Positions 12,964-24,284 of a stretch of 64,000 nucleotides of DNA are shown one piece after another; position 1 is the first letter of the stretch, and each line of letters starts with the position of its first letter. The notes under the pieces were generated by a model. The model did no database searches and had not been told where the DNA came from. It saw only the letters and a program-made list of their open reading frames with translations. Source of the DNA: Mallotus nudiflorus (Eukaryota > Streptophyta > Magnoliopsida > Malpighiales > Euphorbiaceae); assembly GCA_947683625.1 (NCBI GenBank), contig CANTUR010000125.1, positions 2,232,001 to 2,296,000 on the forward strand. The letters are read 5' to 3'. Made by a program: the position numbers and the translations under genes.

Positions 12964-15145
12964 TATAGACACCCGATTCGATCGGTCCGTGTTAGGGGAT
13001 GAATTATGGATGTTCGGTTTGATTGGCTCGTTGTCAAGCTCGATGATGAGAAAACTCGAAACTTGAATGCAAGTGAAATCCGAAATCTTTTTGAGAATGG
13101 ACCTAAAAGCCTAAGCCCAAAGAACCTAAACCCATGCATGCCCAAACTTTTTGGCCCAAAAGGCCTAAACCTGATCGCCTCTTTGGCAGTTGAGTGAAGA
13201 GGCGCTTGTCTCTTCACCAGACTGACTACATACTGTTGCATTAAATGACATTTATCAAGGACAATAAGTTGGTGGGTCCCCACCTGTTCTTGCTCTGTAA
13301 TTACAACAAGAATAGTTAGTTTTTGGGAAAAAGTGTGGGCTAAAAAGGGATGGTAATGATGAAGAGAGTAAGGGAGGGATTAGGTGGAGAAGAGATAAAA
13401 TGAAAGGAGAGGAGGAAATCTAAAAAGGGGAAAAGGAAGAAAAAAGAGATCTGCAAAGCGACAACAGAGGGTTGACAGAAAAAAGAGGGGTTCACAAAAA
13501 GAAGAAAAAGCTGGGGGTTGACGGAAAAAAAAAAAAGAAAAATCTTAGAGGTTTAGAGAGGGAGAAGAAAGTGCAAGCTCTGAAACACAAAAAAAAAAAA
13601 GTTTTGGAAAAAAGGGAAGATTTTTGGGGAAGAAATCGGTCTTTAGAAGAAGAAAAAAAAACCTTGCATTTGAGTGTGCAAAAAAATCAAGTCTATACCT
13701 CTGAGGGTCAATTATTTTGAGAAAAATTCTTATTTCATTGTAAGATTCGTTTATTTACATTAGTTATTGATTATTTGAAAACTAAGTTTATTATCTGTGA
13801 GAGTCATCTGCATTTGTTGGTCAGACGATTGCCTCTCTGATCGTCTCTATGGAGAGGCGATCGCCTCTTTGATCATTCTGCAAAGAGGCGATCGCCTCAC
13901 TACAGAGGTGATCGCCTTATTAGAGAGGGGATCGCCACTTTAAAAGTTAACTTTCTTTATTTTGCTATTACCAATATCACTGGTCATAAGAAAAAAAATT
14001 TTGTGCTCAAAATTTTTTTCCTTTTAGACATTTCATTAGAAGAGTGATACGAACATGACCATATATTTTGTTTGCTCCCATTTGGTGTGTTAGTCAAAAT
14101 TTTACGTGGTTTTAGTTTAATATCATATTAGTGCATGTATTTTTGCTATTTCAAAAATTACTATTAATATAATTAGATTTTTGTACTCTGAATTTGTTCA
14201 TTTTTCAACCATTTTACCAGTAGAATGACAGAAGTATTTCTGTATATTTTGTTGGTTAAAATTTGATATATTAATCAATTTTTTTACGTGAATATTATTT
14301 GGATTTGCATGGTTTTTATATTATTTTTTTCATGAGCACATCGCCTCTTTGCCATGAGGCAACGCCCCATGGATGAGGCGACGCCTCATGGCTAGAGGCG
14401 AGTCCTCTCATAGGCGACACCTCTTTGAAGAGGTGTCGCCATATCATTTTTTATTTATTTTTATTTTTTATTTTTTAAGAAAATTTATTTTTATAAATTT
14501 TCGTAGTTCTATATTTTCAGTCTCTTTTTTATACAATTATTTTATTATTATCTGGCTTAATTAAATATTTGTGTGCTTATTATTATTTTTACTTCTGGTT
14601 ATTTTTGGTTTATTTTGGTTTGTTTTTCGTTTATTCTATTATGTTTTGTATAATAAAAATGTTGTAATCCTTAATCCATTTCCCCCATTTAATTTTGAAT
14701 GTATGGTTGTAAATTATTATTTATTTTATTTACTGTGTTTTTTGAATTGTGGGACTTAAAGGCATGAAATTGGACTAATGTGCAAACTCGAACTTGATTA
14801 TAAAATTTGGCAATTATCCAAAGGCAATTTTATTACTTGTGGTAAATGAGGAAATAATTAAATAATTAAATGGTTATAAAACGCAAAACACAAACGGAGG
14901 CCAACCGCAAGGTTGGGTGAGCATTCAAACGCTCATACCCAGTTTCCGAACCCGATTGCTGATGATGGCTTCTGGGAACCTCCGTGGGATCCATTTGTTG
15001 TACAGTGTGTCCCGATTTTTATCCGGGTGGCGACCCTATCTCCGAATAGGCTTAAGACCTATATCATATTTCCTAGTGGGCCTCGAGTCCACACAGTGCC
15101 GTGGTCGCCAAACACTTGGACGTGCACTAAATCTCGCCGCTTATA
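12964..15145 (+). repeat. 5' LTR of B1
   Basis: About 2.18 kb. It contains a purine-rich stretch (about 13340-13720), two clusters of palindromic GAGGCGATCGCCTC-like modules (13823-13936 and 14339-14445), and a GC-richer block (14895-15145) that is well conserved in all four family-B LTRs of the window. It matches 20013-22107 along its whole length, apart from substitutions and indels that are most obvious at the palindromes. The Lys-rich ORF at 13472-13720 is a by-product of the purine tract. Confidence 0.88.
13823..13936 (+). repeat. Cluster of GAGGCGATCGCCTC palindromes in B1 5' LTR
   Basis: Four to five near-palindromic modules of the form GAGGCGATCGCCTC, in variants with one or two changes, are separated by 8-20 bases. 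Each could form a GC-rich hairpin in an otherwise AT-rich LTR. The matching region of the 3' LTR (20900-20968) is about 50 bp shorter and holds fewer modules. Confidence 0.8.
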
Positions 15146-15146
15146 G

Positions 15147-15164
15147 TGGCGACTCCACTGGGGA
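15147..15164 (+). other. Primer-binding-site motif of B1
   Basis: TGGCGACTCCACTGGGGA lies one base after the LTR end. The same motif follows the LTRs at 50926 and 53807. It is the kind of primer site known from Tat/Ogre elements, usually attributed to a tRNA-Arg; the tRNA assignment is from memory. Confidence 0.7.
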
Positions 15165-16111
15165 TAGAGAAACTGATTCCAGTGTTTTGATTTTTATCAT
15201 GTTTAATTATTTTCTTATTTTTTCCTGCATTTATGCATTCACTACACATTTTGCACACAATGAGCACTTCAGTCCCGAATAAACCCGACAATAGTCAGTA
15301 CTTCACTACCTACGTTTCACTCAAACCTGGTGATGGAATATTTGATTATTGTCACTCACGACACGTACTAATCCACGTTGTTTGACCCTTGAGTGAGGAG
15401 ACGTATATGGATGTATATCGTTGTGGGAGCCAAAGCCTTTTTACCCAAGACTCAAGCCCATGTAATGACTTAACAACTACCCTTAGGAATTTTTCCACAT
15501 GCATGTGTATTATGCCATATAATGGACCCTTAAAATAAATCTCGAGCCCATCAATAAGCAGTCCAAAATAAAATAGGCCCTCATGTCCGACCAAAGCCCA
15601 TTATAAATAAGCTAGTCAATAAATACCTCTTATGCCTACTCATAACCCATTTCAAATGGGCCTTGACAAGTAAGTTTATGGTGCTAAGGATGGCTCATAA
15701 AAAGTGGACTTGGGCTTTATTTAAAGGACCCATTACTTATCTGAATCATTTTGAGAGTTTTCTTGCATACGTCAGTTTTATTATCCCCCGCTGATAATTA
15801 AAACCTAGGCCAAAAATCCTAGGACAAGATACTCACCATTGAATACGTGTATGGGAGAAATAAGGGCGGAAGTTTGCACGTTTAAGCTTCATGTTTTGGT
15901 ATTGTGTATCTTTTTTATGTGATTATTTGTTTCTTAAATTTTCTTAAAAAAAATCCTTCATTTCATGCATACATGACATTCATTGCAACTTTCAAAAATG
16001 CATTTTTCTTAGCCATAAACCTCTTTTTATTTGGAAGCAGATCAAAGGAATTTGGCCCACTAATATCAAGGATCCAATTAGACAGTTGGGACCACTTAAC
16101 AAAGGGGCAAA
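15165..16111 (+). other. Untranslated leader of B1
   Basis: About 950 bases between primer site and gag. It aligns with the leaders at 50945-51783 and 53826-54738; shared landmarks include CACTACACATTTTGCACACA and AATGAGCACTTCAGTC. No ORF in it is shared by all three copies. Confidence 0.7.
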
Positions 16112-16936
16112 ATGGCAAGACCCTCTAATTTTGATGTTGAAGCTTTCAAGAAAGAACTGTTGAAAGAGATCAAGGATAAGATGCGACAAGTGGTTAAGGA
16201 CATGGTTGCCGAGATTAAAGGAAATATGCTTTCTAATGAAGATAATTCTAAAACCAGAACTATTTTGGGTGAACAATTGAAAGGAAAAGCACTAGTGGAT
16301 TCTGCGGAGACCGAATGGATGAAAGACCTAACAAAACAGATGAATTAACTACAGATCGCATTGAAGAACCACGGGCTCAGTCTGAACTTTGCTGATGTTG
16401 ACTTGGATTTGGGTTCTAGAGAACCACTACCCCCGAAATACAAATTCCCAAATATGAAGAAATACTCTAGTACTAATAACCCTTACTTGCATCTGAAGCA
16501 GTATGTCACTTACATGAAGGCCACTGAGTTGTCAGAAACTCAAATTGTCAAGCAATTTCCATTATCCTTAGAAGGAGCTGCTATCAATTAGTACTACACT
16601 TTGGACGCATATGTCCAACAAGACTGGAAGGAGTTATGTTCAATCTTTATCAAACAATATGGGCTAAACTTTCAATTTGAAGTTTCTCTTTAAGAGCTAC
16701 ATAATACAGTGCAAAGACCTAACGAGCCCTTAGTGAGCTTCTTAGATAGGTGGAGAGGAAAGTTAGCTCAGATGAAGCATAGACTTGCAGAGTCGAACCA
16801 GTTAATAATAGCCATAGAAGCCTGCATCCCTCCTCTAATCGACAAGTTGAAAGACATGGGCATAAGGTACTTTAAGGAGTTGTATCATTTTGGGGTGCAA
16901 GTTGAAACTGACTTGGATTTGGACACTAAAGAATAG
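16112..16936 (+). pseudogene. gag of non-autonomous element B1
   Basis: A 275-codon region in one frame, starting ATGGCAAGACCC, matches the N-terminal two thirds of element D gag block by block: KYKFPNMKKY against KFKFPDMKKY, HLKQYVTYMKATEL against HLKQYVTCMKATEL, and RWRGKLAQMKHRLAES against QWRGKLSLMRYRLAES. In-frame stops lie at about 16346, 16589 and 16691. At two places where D has a stop, near 55252 and 55354, B1 still has a Gln codon. The frame closes at 16934-16936 after a Tyr-His-Phe-Gly-Val-Gln segment, short of the zinc-knuckle region seen in D. No pol follows. Confidence 0.85.
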
Positions 16937-18484
16937 TTATTGTTAGTTGTAATGGTTTCAAATAATGTTTTACTGCAATATTTTCTTTTATGCTAATGAA
17001 TGTTTGGTTGTCTAATTTGCATGAATATTAATTTGTTATAATTGTGCATGCAATCTTATGCTTGAATGAGAGAGAGATTTGAAAAAAGAAAAAAAAGAAA
17101 GGAAAAAGAAAACCCCAAAAAATGAGAGGATTAAAATATCAGAATTGACATTCAAACTTTTCTTCGGGCACATTTAACTTCAGTTTTTTTCTAAAATAAA
17201 TTCCTCATATTCATCAAAAAATGAAAGAACAAAAAAAATAGAAAACGAAAATGAAGAAAAAAAAACAAAAAAAGAAGAAGAAGAAAAAAAAAAGAAAATG
17301 AAAATAAAAATGATCGAAAGTGTGGGGAAAAAAGGGAAACCTTTGTTTATGCCACCAATATTTGAAAAGTCAATTTTAAGCAATCCTTGATAAATCCTTA
17401 TCTTTTTTAATAAAACTCCCACTAATTGTGAATTGAAAAATGGTTGGTCAGAAAACCCACAAAGGGCTGATCAATAACAAGCATAATGTGGCATGCCTGA
17501 TTATAACAAAAAAGTAATCATGTGAAGATAGTTATAACTGACATGTTGTTAGCACGTGAAGTGTCAACCATGGACTCATTAGTTTTGCAACAATCAACAA
17601 TATCAGTAACATTAATGTCCAATGATTAGTAGTAAGAGCAATCAGCAGCTAAAGTGACAACATGAACATCGAGCGCAACAAAAGTGATTAACCTTCACCA
17701 TGAATTTGCGACCACCCAACTAGGTTTGAAAACTCCTAGAAAAGGAGCGACCTAGGCAAAAAAGGGAAAATAGAAAAAATGAAAGACCTAGCTAGGTTCG
17801 AAAACTCCTAGAAAAGGAGCGACCTAGGCAAAAGAGGGAATATAAAATAAAATCGGTTACATTTTCATTCTGAGAAAAGACTTCAAAAGATCATAAGATT
17901 CTATTTGGTGGTGTGAAAGCGGGAGAGTCTATCAAGTCCTTGGCTGGGGGGGCAATTTTTAAGATGAGTTGAGCCTCATGAGTAATGGAGTTTTCAAATA
18001 AAGTCTCTTCCACACTAAGGGTCAAGCGTAACTGTCATATGACAATAAAGCATTCTAAGGAAGCAACTAAGCTGAGGGCATGAATCGTTATCATCATCCT
18101 GATTTGATCATGAGGGGGTCTTAAATTCTGCTTCATTTGGATAAGTTGGTCTCAATAGACTTAAATTCGGATTCTTTGATATGATAAGGACCGGTTCTTG
18201 AAGATTAATCCTAAATAGGAAGGGCATTTGGCTATTGAATGTTTTCTTAATTATTCATGCATACATGAAATTATTTTACGAAAATCATTTTTAGGTTTCA
18301 TGCTTAGACGCATTGGAATAATGCATGTTTTCTATAAGCATTGCACACACCACACGAGCATGTGTTGTCAAAATAACTTTTGAGAGATTCCAAAAATCAC
18401 ATCCATGCATACATCGATTTTGGACTCTTTTTGGATGTGTAATAGAATAAGCTATCTCAAGTGCTTGGGATGCAGTTTTCTTGT
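16937..18484 (+). other. Noncoding 3' part of B1, including a two-copy repeat
   Basis: No pol domain is detectable in any frame. An A/G-rich run lies at 17080-17330, and the minus ORF over it is low complexity. A block of about 50 bases, GAAAACTCCTAGAAAAGGAG followed by CGACCTAGGCAAAA, occurs twice (about 17717-17768 and 17788-17838). It resembles the stretch just after pol in element D (60930-61040), suggesting that the pol deletion in B1 joined gag to this region. Confidence 0.6.
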
Positions 18485-18895
18485 TTGGTTTCGCCTGACG
18501 TCTTGTGAGGCTATATGGCTTATTTTGATTTACTTGTTTAGTTTGATTTTGTTTGACGCTTGTGAGGCTACATCATTTTATTATCTCCGCCTAACGCCTT
18601 AGAGGTTATATGGCACTTTTGTTTGTCTTTATTTGATTCGTGTTATTTGTTATTTGTTTAGCCTGATGCCCCAGAGGCTACATGGCTTATTTTGGTTGAT
18701 TTTGCCTGATACCGGTGCAACTATATTGCCTAATATGATTTTCATCCGCCTGACACCTCAGAGGTTACATGGTGCTTTTTGTTTGATCTTATTTTATGCA
18801 TGTTTTTGTCTATTTATTAGTCTTACCTGATGCCCCTGAGGCTATACGGTAGTCATTGTTGTTCCTGCCTGATGCTTGCATGGCTATATGATTTC
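18485..18895 (+). repeat. Irregular tandem repeat, CGCCTGACGCC...GAGGCTACATGG type
   Basis: Eight imperfect copies of a motif of roughly 30 bases (GCCTGA, three to five bases, CC, then GAGGCTAYATGG) recur every 40-85 bases, separated by T-rich spacers. The two short ORFs across it are accidental. Confidence 0.75.
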
Positions 18896-19024
18896 CATGT
18901 TTGTTCTCTTCATTTGTTCTATTTGTTGATCGAAGTATCAGTGTTCATAAGCTTTCATTTCCCAGTTTGGTCGGCCCGTAACTGAGGGCGAGCTGTGGAT
19001 TTTCTCTAATCGAAGTATCAAGAT

Positions 19025-19317
19025 TAAGGGACTGCCTCTAGGGCCAGAAAAACCCAAGGATGACGGCGTAAGCTTCCTATTGTTGTTGGGGAATTACCTC
19101 TCAGGCCAGGAAAACCCGAGGATGACTGCGTGAGCTTCTTATTATTGTTGGGGAACTGCCTCTCGGGCTAGGAAAACCCGAGGATGATGGCGTGAGCTTC
19201 CTATTATTGTTGGGGAACTGCCTCTCGGGCCAGGAAAACCCGAGGATGACGACGTGAGCTTCCTATTATTGTTAAGGGACTGCCTTTTGGGCTAGGAAAA
19301 CCCAAGGTTTATGTCTC
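19025..19317 (+). repeat. Tandem repeat, 62-bp unit, about 4.7 copies
   Basis: Successive units start GGGGAACTGCC at 19088, 19150 and 19212, an exact 62-bp period, with diverged units at 19026 and 19274. Each unit contains GGGCCAGGAAAACCCGAGG, a short imperfect inverted repeat, followed by GATGACGGCGTGAGCTTCC. Confidence 0.9.
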
Positions 19318-19570
19318 GCAAAGAGAGGGTTGTTCGAGTTTGAATCCCTGAAGCTCAAAGAGAGGGCTGTTCGGGTTTGAATCCTTGAAGCTCAAGGACA
19401 GGGCTGTTCGGGTTTAAATCCCCGAAGCTCAGAGGACAAGGCTGTTCGGGTTTGAATCCCCAAAGCTCAAGGACATGGATGTTTGGGTTTGAATCACCGA
19501 AGCTCAAGGATAGGGCTATTTGGGTTTGAATCCCCGAAGCTCAAGGATCGAGATGACTGTTCGGGTAGTA
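19318..19570 (+). repeat. Tandem repeat, about 38-bp unit, six copies
   Basis: Units of 37-39 bases read AAGCTCAAGGACAGGGCTGT, then TCGGGTTTGAATCCCCG, with changes between copies. The repeats abut one another without unique spacers. Confidence 0.88.
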
Positions 19571-19870
19571 TTCCTGAAGTCGGAAGCGAATGACAACTGG
19601 GCCAGGAAAACCCGAAAGTTTATGTCCCCGAAGAAGTGATAATCGGACCAAGAAAATCTGAAAACCACATCCCCAGTGATGATCGGGCTAGGAAAACCCG
19701 AGAATTATGTTTCAGGTGATTGATGGTTGGGCCAGGAAAACCTATAAGTCTATGTCCCCAGCAAGACAGTAATTAAGCTAGGAAAACCCGAGGTTAACAG
19801 TCTTTGAATACTTTATCAAATATTAATGAGTGGCTGATCGGGCCAGGAAAACCAGAGGATCACGGTCACG
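19571..19870 (+). repeat. Degenerate repeats of TGATCGGGCCAGGAAAACCCGA
   Basis: About six scattered copies, spaced 40-70 bases apart, share the CCAGGAAAACCCGA core of the neighbouring 62-bp array. They look like an older amplification of the same core. Confidence 0.75.
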
Positions 19871-20000
19871 TTTCAGAATTGAAGAATTCATCTCTCGGGT
19901 GAGACCCGTCAGGTACATTTTTTATCTTATTGTTTACTTATTGTTATGCATGTGATTTTTTGAAAAATGGTCATTGCATGCATTTGATTTTTTGAAAAAT

Positions 20001-20012
20001 CAGGGGGCAAAT
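20001..20012 (+). other. Polypurine tract of B1
   Basis: CAGGGGGCAAAT lies immediately before the 3' LTR start TGTAGACACCC. Confidence 0.7.
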
Positions 20013-22107
20013 TGTAGACACCCGATTCGATTGGCCCGTGTTAGGGGACGAATTAGGGATGCTTGGTTTGATTGGCCCGTTATTAAGCATGATGATGAGA
20101 AAACTCAAAACTCGAATGCAAGTGAAGCTCGAAATCTTTTTGAGAATGGACCTAAAAGCCTAAGCGCAAAGAACCTAAACCCATACAAGCCCAAAATTTT
20201 TGGCCCAAAAGGCCTAAACCTATGAGCCAAAGAGGCGATCGCCTTTTTGGCAGTTGAGTGAAGAGGCGATCACCTCTTCACAGAGGCGCTCGCCTCTTCA
20301 CTAGACCACATACTGCTATATTAAATGACATTTATCAAGGACAACAAGTTGGTGGGTCCCCACCTGTTCTTGCTCTGCAATTACTATATGAATAATTGGT
20401 TTTTGGGGAAAAGTGTGGGCTAAAAAGGGATGGTAATGATGAAGAGAGTAGGGGAGGTATTAGGTGGAGAAGAGATAAAATGAAAGGAGAGGAGGAAATC
20501 TAAAAAAGGAGAAAAGGAAGAAAAAAGAAATCTGCAGAGCAACAGTAGAGGGTTGATAGAAAAAAGAGGGGTTCACAAAAAGAAGAAAAAGCTGGGGGTT
20601 GACGGAAAAAAAAAAAGAAAAATCTTAGAGATTTAGAGAGGGAGAAGAAAGTGCAAGCTCTAAAACACAAAAAAAAAAGGTTCTGGAAAAAAGGGAAGAT
20701 TTTTGGGGAAGAAATCGGTCCTTAGAAGAATAAGGAAAAACCTTGCATTCGAGTGTGCAAACAAATCAAGTCCATACCTCTGAGGGTCAATTATTTTGAG
20801 AAGAATTCTTATTTCATTGTAAGTTTCATTTATTTACATTAGTTATTGATTATCTGAAAACTAAGTTTATTATCTGTGAGAGTCATCTGCATTTATTGGT
20901 CAGGCGATTGCCTCTTTGATCGTCTCTGTGGAGAGGTGATCGCCTCATTAGAGAGGGGATCGCCACTTTAAAAGTTAACTTTATTTATTTTGCTATTACC
21001 AATATTACTATTCATAAGAAAAAAAATTTTGTGCTAAATTTTTTTTTCCTTTCAGACATTTCATCAGAAGAGTGACACGAACATGACTATATATTTTGTT
21101 TGCTCCCATTTGGTGTGTTAGTCAAAATTTTACGTGGTTTTAGTTTAATGTCATATTAGTGTATGTATTTTTGCTATTTCAAAAATTAGTATTCATATAA
21201 TTAGATTTTTGTATTAAGAATTTGTTAATTTTTCAGCCATTTTACCAGTAGAATGATAGAAGTATTTCTGTATATTTTGTTGGTTAAAATTTGATATATT
21301 AGTCAATTTTTTACGTGAATATTGTTTGGATTTGCATGGTTTTCATATTATTTTTTTCATGAGCCCATAGCCTCTTTGCCATGAGGCGACACCTCATGGC
21401 TAGAGGTGAGTCCTCTCATGGGCGACACCTCTTCATTTTTTTTATTTATTTTTATTTTTTATTTTTTAAGAAAATTTATTTTTATAAATTTTCGTATTTC
21501 CATATTTTCAGTCTCTTTTTTATACAGTTATTTTATTATTATCTGGCTTAATTAAATATTTGTGTGCTTATTATTATTTTTACTTCTGGTTATTTTCGGT
21601 TTATTCTATTATGTTTTGTATAATAAAAGCGTTGTAATCCTTAATCCATTTCCCTAATTTAATTTTGAATGTATGGTTGTAAATTATTATTTATTTTATT
21701 TACTATGTTTTTTGAATGTTGGGACTTAAAGGCATGAAATTGGACTAATGTGCAAACTCGAACTTGATTATAAAATTTGGCAATTATCCAAAGGCAATTT
21801 TATTACGTGTGGTAAATGAGAAAATAATTAAATGGTTATAAAACGCAAAACACAAACGGAGGCCAACCGCAAGGCTGGGTGAGCATTCAAACGCTCATAC
21901 CCAGTTTCCGAACTCGATATCTGATGACGGCTTCTGGGAACCTCCGTGGGATCCGGTTGTTGTACAGTGTGTCTCGGCTTTTATCCGGATGACGACTTCA
22001 TCTCCGAATAGGCTTAAATCCTATATCATATTTCCTAGTGGACCTCGAGCCCACATAGTACCGTGATCGCCAAATATTTGGACGTACACTAAACCTCACC
22101 GCTTACA
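20013..22107 (+). repeat. 3' LTR of B1
   Basis: Intact ends TGTAGACACCC and CTTACA, 2095 bp, followed by the ATTAG target copy. Palindromic modules lie at 20230-20305, 20900-20968 and 21362-21435. All three sites differ in module number or arrangement from the 5' LTR. Confidence 0.9.
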
Positions 22108-22159
22108 ATTAGGTTGCTTTTTTTTTCTCAACAATGTTTTTGATGTTTGGTTGATCATT

Positions 22160-22300
22160 TGAATAAGGTTGGATTTAGACTTAAAACTTTTCGTGAAAGT
22201 TCAATTTGGCTTAAAATGACTTTATTTGGCTCAAAATGAACTTTTTTTTGGCAACTCTGCCCGAAACTTACACTAAATGTGTCATTTAAACCTATTTTAT
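22160..22300 (+). repeat. Left terminal inverted repeat
   Basis: It pairs with the reverse complement of 24285-24411. The left arm is longer because of a small internal duplication (TTTGGCTTAAAATGA and TTTGGCTCAAAATGA). Confidence 0.7.
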
Positions 22301-23500
22301 CACAAATAATGGAGCGGGTAACCCACATTTGATTAAAGGTGCGTAAAATCAACAAAAAAACTGAATTAAAATAAAAATGAATTAGAAGCTTAATTAGCAA
22401 AATACCCAACTATTTATAAATACTGACCTTTCACAATTAATAAATGGATTACTGCCTTTCATAATCTCACATTCAAAATCCCTCTAGCTTCTCATCTAGT
22501 ATCAAGTTCATCGTCAATCGTTGTTTCAATGAATTGCTCACCTGGTACGAAGTGGGTTGACACTGCATTTTTGGGTGGCTCTGTGAAGAAGATGGACTAA
22601 CTGCTAATAGGAGTAAAGTGGGTTTTGGGCGGCTCTTGAATTGGGTTCTCCTTCTTTGCTCTCTTTCCTCCCCGCTTCAATCCCTATTGATTATGCCATT
22701 ACCACCACTCACTTTCGCCTTACTCACACTGCTTCTTATGAAGCATCATCACATAGATTTGGGCTCGACTCATCTGCTGCATAGATTTGGAGCACATTAT
22801 AATAGGTTTTGGTTTGATTTGTTTCCTAATTTTTATGGGGTTTTGGGATTTAGGAAATTTGGGATTGATACTAATGTGTTACGAAAAAGTAGCTGTTGGT
22901 TCAGGCATTGGTGGATTCCATGCAACAAGCTCCTTTCCTCTGCTACCAAATGCCAGTCTTATACTTTCTGCTGGATTAAACGTAACAAAATGGTGTTGTT
23001 TTGGTGCACAAGGTTCATGAGGGTTGAATGGAAAGGAATGGGGCATACTGTCCATGGAAACTGTAGGTAAATTTGTGCCCCCTGATCTTCATAATGAAGG
23101 TTTAGCTTTAAATATTCTGCACATACATCAAGTTGGGAGGTTAGTTTATATCCTGTCATTGGATGTGGTGGAAAGATTCGGGTTCTTAGAGAAAATAGGA
23201 ATCTGAATTGTAAAGGATTGAATCATTCTCTTATTGAAAATCATGTTTTTGATGCTATAGAATGACCTAAAACTTATGGATTCACATCAGAGGGTGATTT
23301 GATTCATGTCTAGAGATATAATGAACTTTAAATGTGGGGTTAAATTCAAGAGAAAGTTTGACGTGGAAGAACCTTTTGCTTTGCTTGATGTAAATGCAAA
23401 GAAAATTTTTGCATAATGTCTCAACTCAACATTATGTTAGAGTAGGTGGACCTCAACTTTTGTCTTGTGCTGGATTAGATGAGATCAGGTCACTATTTTT
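22301..23500 (+). other. Exon-like captured DNA, not identified
   Basis: Base composition here is closer to coding DNA than the flanks. Overlapping broken ORFs at 22618-23206 are all under 151 codons and interrupted. One contains KRKFDVEEPFALLDVNAKK-like text near 23345. I recognise no family. It may be the 5' part of captured genes. Confidence 0.35.
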
Positions 23501-23686
23501 AAATTAGTAGAGATAAGAAAGTGTTTAAAAATAGAGTTCATGGATGATACAAGGCGACCATGAAGCATTTCGGCTTTTCAGTTTTTCTTCCTTCAAGCGA
23601 CATCATCCAAAAAGAGATCATATTCCATGTAAATATGTAAAACCCATTAATGCGTTCATTTTCTCTGAACTTTTATTTATTTTTTT

Positions 23687-24133
23687 GTGCTTCATTATGA
23701 GTTTTGCTTCAAAATGGGTCAGTTTGATTTTGCCTTGTTGTTTTACTTTAAAATGCTCAGTTGTAGTGTTCTTCCTGATAAGTATACTTTTCCTCCATTA
23801 ATCAAGGCTTATGGCGGTTTCAATAATGTGAGATTGGGTAAGATAGTGCATGATACAATGCTACTGATGGGTTTTAATATAGATGTGTTTGTAGGTAGTT
23901 CATTGATTAAGTTGTATGCAGAGAATGGATGTATAAAAGATGCACATCATTTGTTCAGTAAAATGCCTCTGAAAGATTGTGTTTTATGGAACGTTATGCT
24001 TAGTGGTTTTGTTGGTGTTTATTTTTCAGGTGTGAAGCTATGTAAGGGAAGTGAAACACATGGCTGCATTATACTGTTGGGTACCGATGAGATTGGAGTT
24101 GTAGCTATCGTGGCGGCGATTCCGAAGAGTTAA
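23687..24133 (+). pseudogene. Pentatricopeptide repeat (PPR) protein fragment
   Basis: A 148-codon ORF contains about three PPR motifs of the PLS type: PDKYTFPPLIKAYGG, then VRLGKIVHDTMLLMGFNIDV, FVGSSLIKLYAENGCIKDA and LFSKMPLKDCVLWNVMLSG. Plant PPR proteins bind organellar RNA and normally have ten or more repeats plus a targeting peptide. This piece has no start region, loses homology after about 24010 and sits between inverted repeats, so it is a captured or decayed fragment. The parent gene cannot be told from it. Confidence 0.75.
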
Positions 24134-24284
24134 TTTTACTGTTGATAATGAGTTTATTTGAGCTTATTCTTAGGCTGTGAATATTGCTGCTGGTAGTGGT
24201 GTTGTAAATGAAGCTATTCAATTATTTAACCATTTTTAATTTCTTTTTAGTATTTAATCAGAATGTGCACTACACTCACCTTTA

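Larger units (their letters stand above)
12964..22107 (+). mobile_element. Element B1: complete gag-only LTR retrotransposon (TR-GAG type)
   Basis: The element is bounded by two direct LTRs of about 2.1 kb that start TATAGACACCC (mutated) and TGTAGACACCC and end TTATA (mutated) and TTACA. The flanks are GTTAG (12959-12963) and ATTAG (22108-22112), a 5-bp target duplication with one mismatch. Inside are a primer-site motif, a leader of about 1 kb, a gag reading frame, about 3 kb of noncoding DNA rich in tandem repeats, and a polypurine tract. No protease, reverse transcriptase, RNase H or integrase is present in any frame. This matches the non-autonomous class called TR-GAG. LTR and gag relate it to element D (51784 onward) of the Tat/Ogre lineage. 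Confidence 0.88.

Noticed and set aside
13823..13936. GCGATCGC palindromes like the HIP1 motif of cyanobacteria, suggesting contamination
   Set aside because: They sit inside plant LTRs with collinear copies at several places in the window.
14913..15146. A 77-codon ORF in the 3' block of family-B LTRs, also open at 50694-50927 and ending at the primer site
   Set aside because: It has no ATG start and is broken in the LTR of element D. Its similarity is explained by LTR nucleotide conservation.
19318..19570. Regular 38-bp repeats reminiscent of a CRISPR array
   Set aside because: The repeats abut with no unique spacers, diverge gradually and lie in a plant LTR retrotransposon.
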